In this document: piece after piece, positions 1-10,329 of the stretch
Numbering within the stretch: position 1 is the first letter of the stretch
Layout of the letters: each line of letters begins with the position of its first letter
Origin: L227-5C sp038209275
Lineage (GTDB): Bacteria; Chloroflexota; Chloroflexia; Chloroheliales; Chloroheliaceae
Direction: 5' to 3'
Assembly: GCA_038209275.1 (NCBI GenBank)
Contig: JBBQXW010000001.1
Coordinates: 3,338-67,337, forward strand
Length of the DNA stretch: 64,000 nucleotides
Notes under the pieces: model-generated
Database searches by the model: none
Told to the model about the DNA's origin: nothing
What the model saw: only the letters and a program-made list of their open reading frames with translations
Translations under genes and position numbers: made by a program

Positions 1-1633
1 GACCGCGTGCAACATATAGCGGGGCGGCTACCGCGTCCTGCCATAGCTTCAAAGCCTGGGCTTGCTGGCCCTGACTCGATAACAGATCAGCTAAAAGCAA
101 TAAACTGCGCCGGTCTTTCGGGTCGTAGGCCAAGCGTTGCTTGAGGTAGCTACTCGCTTCGGTCAAGTTATTTTGCTGAAGAGCAACCCAGGCTTGTCCG
201 CGTGCCGGAACACCTGTCCACCCCGAAATAGTGGCGGCATTACTATAAAATTGGTTAGCTTGCTCCAGACTGGCGCTATTATTAGCGGGCCAACCTTTCA
301 AAATTTCCAGACTGGCGGCATTGACCTGTCCCAATCCCCACAACTGCCAGCTTGCTACAAGCGTCACTATCGCTAAAAGAAGCAGCGCCAGGCCGTTTCG
401 CCTTCGGTGCGTGCTTAACTGACTTTGTAGACCAGACCATTTTCCTGACCAAAACTTTAGCGGACGAGTAGAACTGGCGCTGGCTACCAGAGCCAGTGGC
501 ACCCAGAACAAGAAGGCAAACTGACTGTGCCAGGTGCTATGCTCGGCTACTCCGTAGACCAGTAGCGCTCCAAAAGCGGCTAACCCGCCGTGCAATAACA
601 CATTTCGGATTTGGCTAAGGTTGGGTGTCATTTCGGTTTCAGCCCTTTTGCTCCGTAGCGTCCGCCCCAATTCTAGCCCCCAAACTAGCGCTACCCAGAG
701 CATTGCCACCAGACCGAGCAAGCCAGCTTCCACATAAGTTTGTAAAAAAAGGTTGTGGCTGTGTTCCTGTGAATTAAGCAGACTCAGACTAACGGGATCA
801 AGGTAAAAGGGATAGACCGCCTCAAAGCGGCCTGGGCCAAACCCGCTTAACGGCACGTCCCCCAGCGCATATAGCGTATTCTTCCAGATTTCTACTCGGC
901 CTGTCCCGTTTTCATTCAGCAAGCGTTCCGGGCTGAAAAGGCGATACTGCCCGCTCACCAGCAAATAGCCGATTGCTCCGGCGGCTAACAATAATCCGCC
1001 CGCCGCCAGCACCAGGCGCAGCTTTACTTTGCTATCCCGCCATGCCAGTGCCACAATTAGTACCAACCCGGCGGCGAAGGCCACCAGCCCGCCCCGGCTG
1101 TTAGTCACTACCAGCGCCCCTAGCATAAACAGACCCGCCAGACCTGCCCCAATTCGCTCCCACCAGCGCTGCCCGAAAAACATGTAGGCCAGAGCCAGTG
1201 TCGCAAACACTGCCAGCATTCCGGCCAGGGTATTGCGGTGCATCGCCAGCCCTTCCAGATTAGGGCCAAGCCGCTTTACCGCCTCAATTACCCTTTCGGA
1301 AAGCGAGTTTACCCTTAAATAATCGTCGTCCAATTGGCCCAGTGCCAGCACCCCAACTAGCGAAAGCGCCAGCACTAGCCCCAATCCAGCCAGATAAAGC
1401 CAGTAGAGCCGTTGACCAAGTAAATAAAGTAGCCAGAAAACCAGCACGGCACTACCCATCCCGCTTATTTTTGCTAGTTCACTGCCGCTAACTAGCCAGC
1501 TAAGACCTAGACCGACCGTATACAAAACTATAGTGCCACCAAAAAGCGGCCATGCTTGTAACCTCCCGGTCTGGCTGGTAGCCGAAACCGCGAGTAGGCC
1601 GTCTTTTAATTCTGGACTTACTGCATTAGCCAC
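1..1633 (-). CDS. O-antigen ligase/polymerase-like membrane protein with C-terminal TPR-like tail (partial)
   Basis: The reading frame is open from a GTG at 1633 to the left edge, so the C-terminus is missing. Translation by eye gives about ten hydrophobic segments. A Wzy_C-type region contains GFGPGRFE and then HSHNLFLQTYVEAGLLG (around + strand 700-860), the signature of O-antigen ligases and polymerases. After the last membrane segment, a helical region with regularly spaced Ala/Leu/Tyr (around 60-330) looks like tetratricopeptide repeats, a common extension of this family in non-proteobacteria. An in-frame TGA lies just upstream of the GTG, which supports this start. The gene begins 9 nt after the stop of the giant secreted protein, so both are probably co-transcribed. 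Expected role: joining or ligating lipid-linked glycan units on the outer face of the membrane. Polymerase versus ligase cannot be decided from sequence. Confidence 0.85.
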   Translation of the reverse strand, partial: MANAVSPELKDGLLAVSATSQTGRLQAWPLFGGTIVLYTVGLGLSWLVSGSELAKISGMGSAVLVFWLLYLLGQRLYWLYLAGLGLVLALSLVGVLALGQLDDDYLRVNSLSERVIEAVKRLGPNLEGLAMHRNTLAGMLAVFATLALAYMFFGQRWWERIGAGLAGLFMLGALVVTNSRGGLVAFAAGLVLIVALAWRDSKVKLRLVLAAGGLLLAAGAIGYLLVSGQYRLFSPERLLNENGTGRVEIWKNTLYALGDVPLSGFGPGRFEAVYPFYLDPVSLSLLNSQEHSHNLFLQTYVEAGLLGLVAMLWVALVWGLELGRTLRSKRAETEMTPNLSQIRNVLLHGGLAAFGALLVYGVAEHSTWHSQFAFLFWVPLALVASASSTRPLKFWSGKWSGLQSQLSTHRRRNGLALLLLAIVTLVASWQLWGLGQVNAASLEILKGWPANNSASLEQANQFYSNAATISGWTGVPARGQAWVALQQNNLTEASSYLKQRLAYDPKDRRSLLLLADLLSSQGQQAQALKLWQDAVAAPLYVARG

Positions 1634-1642
1634 CTTAAAACC

Positions 1643-4600
1643 TCACACAAAACTATAAGTTAGGGTTATGCTGGAAAAAGTAGGTGTCAACGCCAGGTCG
1701 CTGCTACTTGTGAATAGCAGCTGGTATCTAATGTAGCGGCCTGGCGGACTGGTGATCATACCGCCAGAAGTACCTAGCGGCACTGACCAGGCGCTCCAGT
1801 TGACTCCATCCACCGAAGTTTGAGTTTGCACCGAAAAATTCGTGCCAGTGGGCTTGCTACCGTTCCAGCGTAAGGCTCCCCAGGCGCTGGTCTGATTACC
1901 TAGATCCAGCGCACCACTCACAAAACTGCCGGTAGCGGCGAAAGTACTGAGCCGAATCCAGTCTGCCTGTAATGCACTGGTTCTGGATATGCTGGAAAGA
2001 TAAATTTGCAGTGGGTTGCTACTGACTACATTATGGGTAGCGACCAGCGTATTATTTACAAAATATTGGACACTGCTCGGCCCTAGTGCAATTTTCAAGT
2101 TGTAGTAAGTGTTGAAGGCGATATTAGTAATTCTGGCTTCCACGTTAGTACCATTTATATTGGTTCGAGCATAGACCGCGCCGGGGTCGCTGTTAGGTAC
2201 GCCAAACATAGCCCAGGGGCCAGTGGGCGAGTTTAAATCAACCCCGCCCCAGCCGAAATTCTGGAAAGTACCGCCTGTACTGGAGAAGCGGACACGCCCT
2301 TCCACCACCCCTTGAGCATAACTGGCTGTACTTTTAATGTAACCACCCCTTGCCGAGATTATGCCATTGGCAATGCTCATCGTGCCACCCGTCACCCATG
2401 TGCCACTAACCCAGGCACTATTGCTAATAGTCGTGCTGGTAAAGCTATCCTGGAACGTTGGCTTCAGGGTAATTTCGGTGGTCGAGCCGGAAAGAATAAA
2501 AGCCGTATCGCTAAGTGTGCCTGAGTTAAAGGCGGCCTGATTATTTTGAACAAGCGTTGGCGCTGCCGTGACAGTATAGGCGTTTGAGTAAGTCGTAGTC
2601 AGCCCATTCGGATTCGGGTTTTTAACGGTAAGCGTATAAACCCTGGTGGCAAAATTAGCCGGCACTACTGCGGTCAGCAGCGTATTGGAAATAAATTTGA
2701 CCGAGCCAAGATTTGAAGTGTTTAACTGTACCGTTGGCGTAGCTACAAAGTTTGTGCCGCTAATCGTGATAGTGCGTGTAATCGCGTTATCGCTCGTTTC
2801 CGGCGAGACGGCGGTTATAGTTGGGCTGAGTGTAGCCACTGAAGTGTAAGCGTTAGCCAGGGTACTACTTTGTCCATCACTATTAGTTACCGTGAGCGAA
2901 TAGACTCCTAACGGCATACTGATTGGTACATCGGCACTCAGTTTTGCCGGATTTGTTCTAACCACATTAGTCAGGGTAATTGGGCCTAACTTTACCGTTG
3001 GGGTCGTCCCAAAATTCGAGCCATTGATAGCAATCGTATTGGTGATAGTATTTGACCCTTTGTTAGGCGAAATAGAGGTCACTTTCGGAGCATTCGCCAG
3101 AACGTTAACGCTGGCCGAGCCTGTGACGCTACCACTGGCCGCAATTACGCTGTTGGGATACGCTCCTGCTGTGTTTCCAGCGGTGTATACCCCACTGCTA
3201 CTAATCGTACCGCCGCCGTTTACCGACCAGGTGTAAGTTACTCCTGTTAGATTATAGTTGTTAGTGTCATAAGCCTGGGCCATGAAAGTTTGGGTTGTGC
3301 CAACCGTCGCTGTTACAACTGATGGGCTTACCACAATCCGGGCAACCGGGCCAGGAATATAACTGCTATAGAGTGGTGCTACGCTTAGCACTTCGGGCGA
3401 GTTGGTAGCGACGCTGCTACTCAGGTCGAGCTTATATTGCAGGTAGCGACCTTGTGGCAAAGTCAGATTTACAATACCAGTCGCGCTGGTCGCGCTACTC
3501 CAACCCGACCAGATAACCCCATCCAACGAAGTGCGAGCCTGAATAGTCGCACTTGTGCCAGTAGCGGAGGTGGTCAACCAGTGCAACCCACTCCAATTCG
3601 CCAGTTGTCCGGCATCTAACGCCCCCGAAGTATAGCTACCTGTCGCGGGGTAATTACTGGCTACAATATTATCGGCCTCAAGCGGACTGGCAGTAGCCGC
3701 GCTCAACCAGACGTAGTTGGCAGCGGGCATGGTGGCATTATTTGTTACCAAAAGGTTGCCATCTACATAATACTGCACACTATTTGCAGTTGCCACAATC
3801 ATAAAGTCGTGATACTCGCCAATGGTGATATTCAAGGGTGTATCAACATAAACTCCCTGCGTATTTGTTCGGGCGTAAATACGGCTGGTATCACCGCCAG
3901 GTACGCTGAAAATTAGCCAGCTATCATTCAAGTTAGGAGAGAAACCGAAATGCTGGTTGGGCGCACCTGCCACAAATTTGATACGGCCTTTCAACTGCGT
4001 TACAGGCTGTTCGGTAGTACTGCGAATATTCGCCCCACTCACCACAACCTTACCATTACTTTGCGTGATACTACCACCCGAAATCAGCGCAGTAGTGATC
4101 CAATGGGTGGTATCCAGACTGGTTGCTTCAAAATAATCTTCCAATCCAGCTTTAAGCTTAACTTCGCCATCCACCCGGCTAGTAGTGACAGTATTGGTAA
4201 AAGTGCCACCGCTAAATTGGCTGGCGCTGGTCTGGATAATGGCTTGTGGCAAGACGGTCAAAGCCGCCGCCAGGGTTGTATTCTGCCCGTCGCCGTTTGT
4301 CACTTTGACATCATAAGTAGCGTTAACAAAACCCACCGGGAGGGTAAAGGTTATTGTGGTGGCATTCACTAGCGTCGCCCCGGCTATCGGCGTGCCGGAA
4401 AGCATAACACTTACTGCGCCGCTAAAGTTCAAACCGACAAGCTGAATAGTGCTAGTCACCGTATTAGATACCAGCGTCGGTGTTACCTGAGTAAGCGTGG
4501 GCGCAGGCAAAGCCGCCGTCACGGTGTAGGCATTAGTCAGGCTGACGCTTTGCCCATCCGGGTTTGTTAGACTTAAAGTGTAAGTACCCGGCGGTAGGCC

Positions 4601-6965
4601 CGCCCCAATTACCGCCGTCAGCTTAGTGGACGCTACAAAAGTAACATTTGCCAGAGTGTTAGTGCCAAGCTTAACGCTTGCCCCAGCTACAAAGTTTGTC
4701 CCGGTCAGGCTAATCGTCGTGCTGATTGAAGTACTGCCACTATTAGGACTGACCGATGTCAGGGTGGGTGACGGCAACGTCAAAGTAACGCTGGCGGAGC
4801 CAGTAATTGTGCTAATGGTAGCAATTACGCTATTGGGGTAAGCGCCCGCCGTGTTTCCGGCGGTATAGACCCCACTGCTGTCAATAGTACCGCCGCCGTT
4901 CACCGACCAGCTAAAATTCAGGCCCGTTAGCAGCGTATTATTGGCATCGTAGCCCTGTGCGCTAAAGGTTTGGGTCAGCCCGGTGGTTAAGCTAATATTA
5001 GCGGGCGTTACCACAATGCGCGAAACCGGGCCAGGGCCAGTTGTACTGTAAAGGGCAGCTACGCTCAGTACTTCGGGCGACTGTGTAGCATCGGTTGTAC
5101 CCAGATTGAGCTGGTATTGCAAATAACGACCTGGTGGCAGACTCAGGCTTATATTCCCGGTGATGCTGGTCGGGCTGCTCCAACTTGACCAGTTGGTCGC
5201 ATCAGTCGAGCTACGTGCCTGAATTGAAGCGGTGCCTGTGCCGTTGGTCAGCCAGTGCAAGCCACTCCAATTCACCAGCGTTCCAGCATCCAGTGCCGCC
5301 GATTGATAGCTGCCACTGGTCGGGTAGTTGCCCGCGACTACCCGGTCGGTCGCTAACCCTGCCGCTGAATTGCCCGAACTGAGCCACACATAGGTACTGC
5401 CGCCTACGCTAACATTGTCGGTCTGTAATAACGTTCCATCCACATAGTATTTGACTGTACCGCCACCTACCAAAATTACAAAATCGTGATAGGCATCAAA
5501 AGTCACACTATCAAGCGGGGTCTGGACAAACAGTCCGTTGATATTCGTCCGAGCATAAATTCGGCTACTATCAAAGCCGGGGACGCTAAAGAGAATCCAA
5601 CTGGTACTCAAATCTTCGGAGAAACCGAAATGCTGGAACGAGTAGCCCGACACAAACTTGACTCGACCCTCTAAGCGAGTAATCGGTATCAGCGCGGTAC
5701 TACGGGCATAAGCCGCACTAACCGTCAGCTTGCCGTTGGCAACCGTCGCCGTACCGCCCGTGTCCCAGGGGCTACTGATCCAATAGTTGTTATCGAGGTT
5801 AGTTCCTTCAAAGTAATCTTCCAGTCCAGCTTTAAGCTTAACTTCGCCATCCAGTCGAGCGGTCACTATTGTATTATTGAAAGTACTACCCGTAAATTCG
5901 GCCTGAGCGGTCTGGACAATAGCTTGCGGCAGCACGACCAGCCCGCCGATTAGTGTAGTATTTTGTCCATCGCCGTTAGTAACCTTTACATCGTAAGTGC
6001 CGGGGGTATAGCCTGCCCCTAGCGTGAAGCTAATAGTGGTTGGGTTTACCAGGCTAACATTGCTCAACACCGTGCCGGATAGCGCTACACTTACCGGGCC
6101 AGTAAAGTTATTGCCAAAAATACTAAGCGTTCGGATCGCCGTATTTGATACTACCGCCGGGGTTAGCCGGGTTATCGCCGGGCTGGAAGAAGAAATCACC
6201 GTGTAAGCCGCCGTCAAAGTAACGTTTTGTCCATCCGGGTTTGTTACCGTCACACTATAAGTACCGGGCGCGAAATTCGCCGGAACAACGGCGTTCAGGC
6301 TGGTACTTGATACAAAGTTAACCGTTGCCAGACTGGTTGCACCCAATTTGACACTTGCTCCGGCGACAAAGCCTGTCCCAACCAAGTTAATAGTAAGGTT
6401 CACGGCATTACTGCCAGTGTTGGGGCTAACCGATGTCAGTGTTGGGGCTGGCAACCTGACTGTTATGGCATTGCTCACAGTAGCCGACAAACCGCCCGGA
6501 TTAGTCACCTTCAAATCGTAAACCCCGGCAGCAAAACCCGCTGGAACAATTGCCGATAAATTGGGACTGCCGTTTAGAACTACCCCGCTCAGGCTTTGGG
6601 TGCCTAATTGAACCGTTGGCGTACCCTCAAAGTTTGTCCCGGTAATAACCAGCGTGCTACTACTCGAATTAATAATGGTCGCCGGGCTGAAACCGCTTAT
6701 TGTTGGGGTAAGACCGGAATTTACCACCGATACGGTAGCTGTGCCGCTTATACCGTTAGTGGTGGCAACCACTGTATTAGTAAAAGTGCCGATAGCGGTA
6801 GCGGTAAACATGCCAGTCGCGTCAATAGTACCGCCGCCGTTGACTACCGACCAGTTAAAAGACAAACCGTGCAGGACATTATTATTTACATCGTAGCCAA
6901 CCGCACTAAATTGTCTGGTCTGTCCTGGTGCTAAATTAACGGTGGACGGATTCACACTCACATGG
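1643..6965 (-). repeat. Tandem protein-coding modules (Big-TIG-TIG-LamG), period about 561 residues
   Basis: Within the giant gene the LamG-like domains start near residues 982, 1544 and 2105, a spacing of about 561 residues. The first unit carries one extra TIG domain. Units 1 and 2 are alike even at DNA level: stretches around 5821-5855 and 4141-4175 are nearly the same, as are those around 5620 and 3938. The third unit is more diverged. This points to tandem duplication of a roughly 1.68 kb unit, with the first two copies the most recent or most homogenised. Confidence 0.75.
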
Positions 6966-8866
6966 TCTATCTGGGGCGCACTATAAGTTGCCAGCAGGCT
7001 GGAATTTCCGCCCGGCAGCGTCACAAAAGCGAAACTTTCGCCCCGCACTGCTCGCGAGGTGTAACTTGTGGTTACGCCATTAACTTTGAGGTTGCTTAAA
7101 ATATTGCCGCTAGAATTTAACGGCAGCATTATGGTTTGCCCGGTCTGGGTAGCGGGAATTGAGACCGTAAAAGTCAGTTGATTGCCACCCCAATTCAGGT
7201 TGGAGAAAGTGCTATTGTAGCGGTTTTCGGTAAATTCAAGCCATTTATCGCCGTTAAAACTCGGTAAATTTAAGCTCTGGACATAGTTCAGCGTACTTTC
7301 GGCCCAGCTTTGCACCCCGGCATAATAATCTACATGCATCTGGATGGCGATAGCTTGATTATTACCCGCTTCGCTGGCATCAATGGCCTGTTTGGTAAAC
7401 TGGTAAGCGACCGAGTCGGATAGATTTTCCGGCCCGGCATAGAGCATCTGGTCATCCGCTATTTCGGTATACTGAGCGAAATTATTCACAATCTGCCCAT
7501 TTTCATCAATGAATTTCATGGGCAGACCACTACCAGTCATATAACCCCGCGCCCAACTATTATCAACTTTTTGGAGCCACGTACCATACCGATAAGGGGT
7601 GTAATCCAGGGCCACTCCGTGCGCCGCTCCAATTTTAGCGCCATCTACCCAACCTTCCCATTGAAGGCGGTGTACTCGCGCCGTCCGGCTGGTACGTGTT
7701 CCAAATCTAAAATCGAACCAGCTATCTATATTGTCATAGCCAGTACTGAGAGTGTTATTTATCGCATAAGGATGAATACTGAAACCAAAACCCTGATTTT
7801 CCCAGGTAGTGACATTAGCCGGACTGGGTTCTCCAGCCTGGCTAAGATAAAAGGTAGTTGAGGCGTTACGGGCTGTCATACTGGAAATTAGATTAGTATA
7901 GTATGAATCGGGATTGCCGTGGGCATCGCTGGTCAGCACTACTACACTGTTTTTGGCGTTCGGGAAATACCACATGCGCGGCAGTGGTTTCTGGGTGCTA
8001 TTCAACTGTCCTAACAACCGGGCAAAGAGGCGTTGTTGAATATCGGCTTGCGGTAGGGGCATTTTCTCCAAATCAATCCAATTATAATATAAATCTACTA
8101 CTCGTTTAATGCCATCGCCATCCGCATCCAAATTAGCCAGTGCCGGGTTGCCCTGCCGAATATAAACCACGCTGGCAACCAAATCGTAGGTAAAAGCCAC
8201 TGCTTTGCCGCTTCCAAAACTATTAACCGTTACTGCCGGGTAAGACGTGGCACTACTGGCATTAGTGTAAAGGGTAGCAACCACCTGGGCAGTCACGTTA
8301 CTATACTGGTCTGCCGGAGTATGTAGTTGCACACTATCCGGCGGAAAATTTTGCCCGTAGGCATTGCCAGTCTGAATTGCCATATAACCGTTAGCCAGGG
8401 TACCAACCGCTCCGCCAAGCCCAAAGACTGAATTTAGCTGGCTATCGGGGCGCATCGCAATCAAGTTACCGCCCCCAGTAACATACTGGCTGAACATGGT
8501 AGCCTGAGCCGGACTAAGGCTGGTCTGGACTAATACCACGCTATCATAATCGGCGAGTAAAGCGGCAGTCACGCCGGATAATTGCTGCGTATCAAAGAGA
8601 TTAAATCCCTCCGCTTTCATTATTTCTCCCAGAAAGCGGCCAAATTTATTACTGGTAAAACTATCATTATAAATGAGTAATACCGGGTTAGTAGAAACGC
8701 TGTTCAGGCTATTAATAGCCGTTAGGGGCGCAGATTGGGCAGGCAAAGGTTTAGCCTGAATATTAAAAGCCAGAAAAGGGGCAAGCTGCCCTAACATAAT
8801 ACCCAATACCAGAACTATTCGGAAAAATTTCTTTAATGAAATTGCTTTTACTTCTCTCTCTTTCAT
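1643..8866 (-). CDS. Giant secreted protein: deacetylase-like head followed by repeated Ig-like/TIG/LamG-like modules
   Basis: About 2407 residues with a signal peptide (basic N-terminus, then a hydrophobic stretch ending near a QAKP site). Residues 60-270 resemble a Rossmann/glutamine-amidotransferase-like domain. Residues 290-520 look like a divergent NodB-type polysaccharide deacetylase, with SDAHG near 315, a conserved IHPY near 367 and QMHVD near 513 as possible metal-ligand positions. The rest is adhesive: Big-type Ig domains near 640, 1282 and 1844; seven IPT/TIG domains at about 719-982, 1369-1544 and 1929-2105; and three LamG/concanavalin-like domains starting near 982, 1544 and 2105. 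There is no LPXTG, PEP-CTERM or C-terminal membrane anchor. I prefer the ATG at 8866, which has AGAAAG upstream; a GTG at 8875 is also possible. It follows the PD40 gene closely. Likely an extracellular glycan-binding or glycan-trimming protein; enzymatic activity is inferred only. Confidence 0.85.
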   Translation of the reverse strand: MKEREVKAISLKKFFRIVLVLGIMLGQLAPFLAFNIQAKPLPAQSAPLTAINSLNSVSTNPVLLIYNDSFTSNKFGRFLGEIMKAEGFNLFDTQQLSGVTAALLADYDSVVLVQTSLSPAQATMFSQYVTGGGNLIAMRPDSQLNSVFGLGGAVGTLANGYMAIQTGNAYGQNFPPDSVQLHTPADQYSNVTAQVVATLYTNASSATSYPAVTVNSFGSGKAVAFTYDLVASVVYIRQGNPALANLDADGDGIKRVVDLYYNWIDLEKMPLPQADIQQRLFARLLGQLNSTQKPLPRMWYFPNAKNSVVVLTSDAHGNPDSYYTNLISSMTARNASTTFYLSQAGEPSPANVTTWENQGFGFSIHPYAINNTLSTGYDNIDSWFDFRFGTRTSRTARVHRLQWEGWVDGAKIGAAHGVALDYTPYRYGTWLQKVDNSWARGYMTGSGLPMKFIDENGQIVNNFAQYTEIADDQMLYAGPENLSDSVAYQFTKQAIDASEAGNNQAIAIQMHVDYYAGVQSWAESTLNYVQSLNLPSFNGDKWLEFTENRYNSTFSNLNWGGNQLTFTVSIPATQTGQTIMLPLNSSGNILSNLKVNGVTTSYTSRAVRGESFAFVTLPGGNSSLLATYSAPQIDHVSVNPSTVNLAPGQTRQFSAVGYDVNNNVLHGLSFNWSVVNGGGTIDATGMFTATAIGTFTNTVVATTNGISGTATVSVVNSGLTPTISGFSPATIINSSSSTLVITGTNFEGTPTVQLGTQSLSGVVLNGSPNLSAIVPAGFAAGVYDLKVTNPGGLSATVSNAITVRLPAPTLTSVSPNTGSNAVNLTINLVGTGFVAGASVKLGATSLATVNFVSSTSLNAVVPANFAPGTYSVTVTNPDGQNVTLTAAYTVISSSSPAITRLTPAVVSNTAIRTLSIFGNNFTGPVSVALSGTVLSNVSLVNPTTISFTLGAGYTPGTYDVKVTNGDGQNTTLIGGLVVLPQAIVQTAQAEFTGSTFNNTIVTARLDGEVKLKAGLEDYFEGTNLDNNYWISSPWDTGGTATVANGKLTVSAAYARSTALIPITRLEGRVKFVSGYSFQHFGFSEDLSTSWILFSVPGFDSSRIYARTNINGLFVQTPLDSVTFDAYHDFVILVGGGTVKYYVDGTLLQTDNVSVGGSTYVWLSSGNSAAGLATDRVVAGNYPTSGSYQSAALDAGTLVNWSGLHWLTNGTGTASIQARSSTDATNWSSWSSPTSITGNISLSLPPGRYLQYQLNLGTTDATQSPEVLSVAALYSTTGPGPVSRIVVTPANISLTTGLTQTFSAQGYDANNTLLTGLNFSWSVNGGGTIDSSGVYTAGNTAGAYPNSVIATISTITGSASVTLTLPSPTLTSVSPNSGSTSISTTISLTGTNFVAGASVKLGTNTLANVTFVASTKLTAVIGAGLPPGTYTLSLTNPDGQSVSLTNAYTVTAALPAPTLTQVTPTLVSNTVTSTIQLVGLNFSGAVSVMLSGTPIAGATLVNATTITFTLPVGFVNATYDVKVTNGDGQNTTLAAALTVLPQAIIQTSASQFSGGTFTNTVTTSRVDGEVKLKAGLEDYFEATSLDTTHWITTALISGGSITQSNGKVVVSGANIRSTTEQPVTQLKGRIKFVAGAPNQHFGFSPNLNDSWLIFSVPGGDTSRIYARTNTQGVYVDTPLNITIGEYHDFMIVATANSVQYYVDGNLLVTNNATMPAANYVWLSAATASPLEADNIVASNYPATGSYTSGALDAGQLANWSGLHWLTTSATGTSATIQARTSLDGVIWSGWSSATSATGIVNLTLPQGRYLQYKLDLSSSVATNSPEVLSVAPLYSSYIPGPVARIVVSPSVVTATVGTTQTFMAQAYDTNNYNLTGVTYTWSVNGGGTISSSGVYTAGNTAGAYPNSVIAASGSVTGSASVNVLANAPKVTSISPNKGSNTITNTIAINGSNFGTTPTVKLGPITLTNVVRTNPAKLSADVPISMPLGVYSLTVTNSDGQSSTLANAYTSVATLSPTITAVSPETSDNAITRTITISGTNFVATPTVQLNTSNLGSVKFISNTLLTAVVPANFATRVYTLTVKNPNPNGLTTTYSNAYTVTAAPTLVQNNQAAFNSGTLSDTAFILSGSTTEITLKPTFQDSFTSTTISNSAWVSGTWVTGGTMSIANGIISARGGYIKSTASYAQGVVEGRVRFSSTGGTFQNFGWGGVDLNSPTGPWAMFGVPNSDPGAVYARTNINGTNVEARITNIAFNTYYNLKIALGPSSVQYFVNNTLVATHNVVSSNPLQIYLSSISRTSALQADWIRLSTFAATGSFVSGALDLGNQTSAWGALRWNGSKPTGTNFSVQTQTSVDGVNWSAWSVPLGTSGGMITSPPGRYIRYQLLFTSSSDLALTPTFSSITLTYSFV

Positions 8867-8903
8867 CGCTAACACAACTTTCTCTGTTCAAGCAGCTTGT
8901 CTC

Positions 8904-10319
8904 TTAATTAATCCAACGGGCTGCAAAACCTCTTGCAACTAACTGCCGGGCGTTGCTACCATCCTGATTTACTTCCCAAATTTCACTCTCTTCATCACTG
9001 CCAAATATTCCAGGCGGGCGTGTTCCAGCTGGGTAGCGCTCAAAAAGTAATTTATGTCCGTCCTGCGACCACTGGTAGGCTCCGTGATTTACTCTCTTTT
9101 CGCCTTCTTCCTCAATTAACGGATGACTATTGCCGCTAGAAGGGTCGAACAACCACAAATGCCCGCTTTTAGGGGTGCGCCCGCTCTGCCGAAGAAAGGC
9201 CATCAGTTTTCCGTCGGACGACCAAGCGGGCGAACGGTCATTGTAGCTCACCTGGGCGGCAACCTGTAGCGAATTGGTCTCCCAGTTACCGTCTGGCCCA
9301 GCGCTCAAGCGTTCTAAAATTTGGCGCTCAGTCGTCCCGCTATAGTCGTAGCGGGCGATCATTAGCTCACGTCCATCGGGCGAAGGGGCAAAGCTTTCCA
9401 GTTTTACTCCCGGCAAACTTTTCCACTTCGGCTCCCCACTAAAGTTAAAACTGCCCAGTGCCTCGCGCTGGGGTTCCCAGAAGAAAACCTTCTCGCCCCA
9501 ACCTGTCCAGGCCACCCCTACCCCGGTGCGCTCCGCCCCACCGTAGAGCGGGGGCAAACTTGTGCCATCGGGCCGTACCAGCCAGAGTTGGGCTGGGCTA
9601 AACCCACCCCCGTTGAACACCAGTCTTCGTTCATAAGCGATTAAATCGCCACCAGGCGACCAACGCGGCGCAGTAGCTTTTATATTTGTCGCATAAACCA
9701 ATTTGCGCGGCTGACCGCCACTCACCTGCACCAACCACAAACCAGCTTCCTGCCCGTTTGCTTCTTGAAGGCTGTAAACCACACGTTCGCCCCCCGGCGA
9801 AATCGTATAATCCATTACCTGCCGTTCAGTTTCGGTAGTCAGGCGGCGAGGAGGTTGCCCATTTTGCTCATCCAACCACAGATTAATAGCCTGGCCTTCG
9901 TGCCGGAGGAAAGCAATCCGGGTCGGGCGGGTGCGAAAACTCCAGACTGTCTGCCCGTAACTTAACCGTCCCCCGTTCACCAGTTTCAAACCTCCCCGCA
10001 GTCGTACCACATATTCGGTATTGCCTGGTAGGGCCACCGCCGGAGTAAAAAGCAAAGTCGCTCCGTTCCAGCTAAAATCTCCGCTTAAATTCGGCCTTAC
10101 CTCAAAGGCGGCTTCGACGGCGGCCCGTTCCGGCAGCTTATTTCCCTCGAAAGTCAGGCCGATTTGCGGCAACCCGCCCGCCCCTTCCGGCAAATACTCT
10201 AATTGAGCGCGGAGCGATTGCCCCACGCCGTCCCCTGCGACCAACAGTAACCCGACTGCTCCTGCCAGCACCGTCACTAAACCAATAATTAAGCTGTAGA
10301 ATTGTCGGTTTGTCTTCAT
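8904..10319 (-). CDS. Membrane-anchored PD40/TolB-like beta-propeller protein with SbsA-type Ig domain
   Basis: About 471 residues from the ATG at 10319. A longer frame reaches 10376 but would overlap the upstream gene by 47 nt. The N-terminus has one hydrophobic segment (LIIGLVTVLAGAVGLLLVAG), a signal peptide or anchor. Residues 45-140 resemble a Big_5/SbsA Ig-like domain. The remainder has repeated units such as ISPGGERVVYS, WSPGGDLIAY, PSPDGRELMIA, WSSDGKLMAFL and WSQDGHKLLFE, the PD40 (WD40-like) blades of TolB-type propellers. It sits between the YcgQ-like gene and the giant secreted protein with short gaps, which suggests one operon. Likely an extracytoplasmic binding or scaffolding protein; no ligand can be named. 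Confidence 0.8.
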   Translation of the reverse strand: MKTNRQFYSLIIGLVTVLAGAVGLLLVAGDGVGQSLRAQLEYLPEGAGGLPQIGLTFEGNKLPERAAVEAAFEVRPNLSGDFSWNGATLLFTPAVALPGNTEYVVRLRGGLKLVNGGRLSYGQTVWSFRTRPTRIAFLRHEGQAINLWLDEQNGQPPRRLTTETERQVMDYTISPGGERVVYSLQEANGQEAGLWLVQVSGGQPRKLVYATNIKATAPRWSPGGDLIAYERRLVFNGGGFSPAQLWLVRPDGTSLPPLYGGAERTGVGVAWTGWGEKVFFWEPQREALGSFNFSGEPKWKSLPGVKLESFAPSPDGRELMIARYDYSGTTERQILERLSAGPDGNWETNSLQVAAQVSYNDRSPAWSSDGKLMAFLRQSGRTPKSGHLWLFDPSSGNSHPLIEEEGEKRVNHGAYQWSQDGHKLLFERYPAGTRPPGIFGSDEESEIWEVNQDGSNARQLVARGFAARWIN

Positions 10320-10329
10320 AAAGATAAAA

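Noticed and set aside
137..376. 79-codon plus-strand frame
   Set aside because: Antisense to the TPR-like tail of the partial O-antigen-ligase-like gene.
3950..4372. 140-codon plus-strand frame
   Set aside because: Antisense to the repeated modules of the giant secreted protein; the translation looks random.
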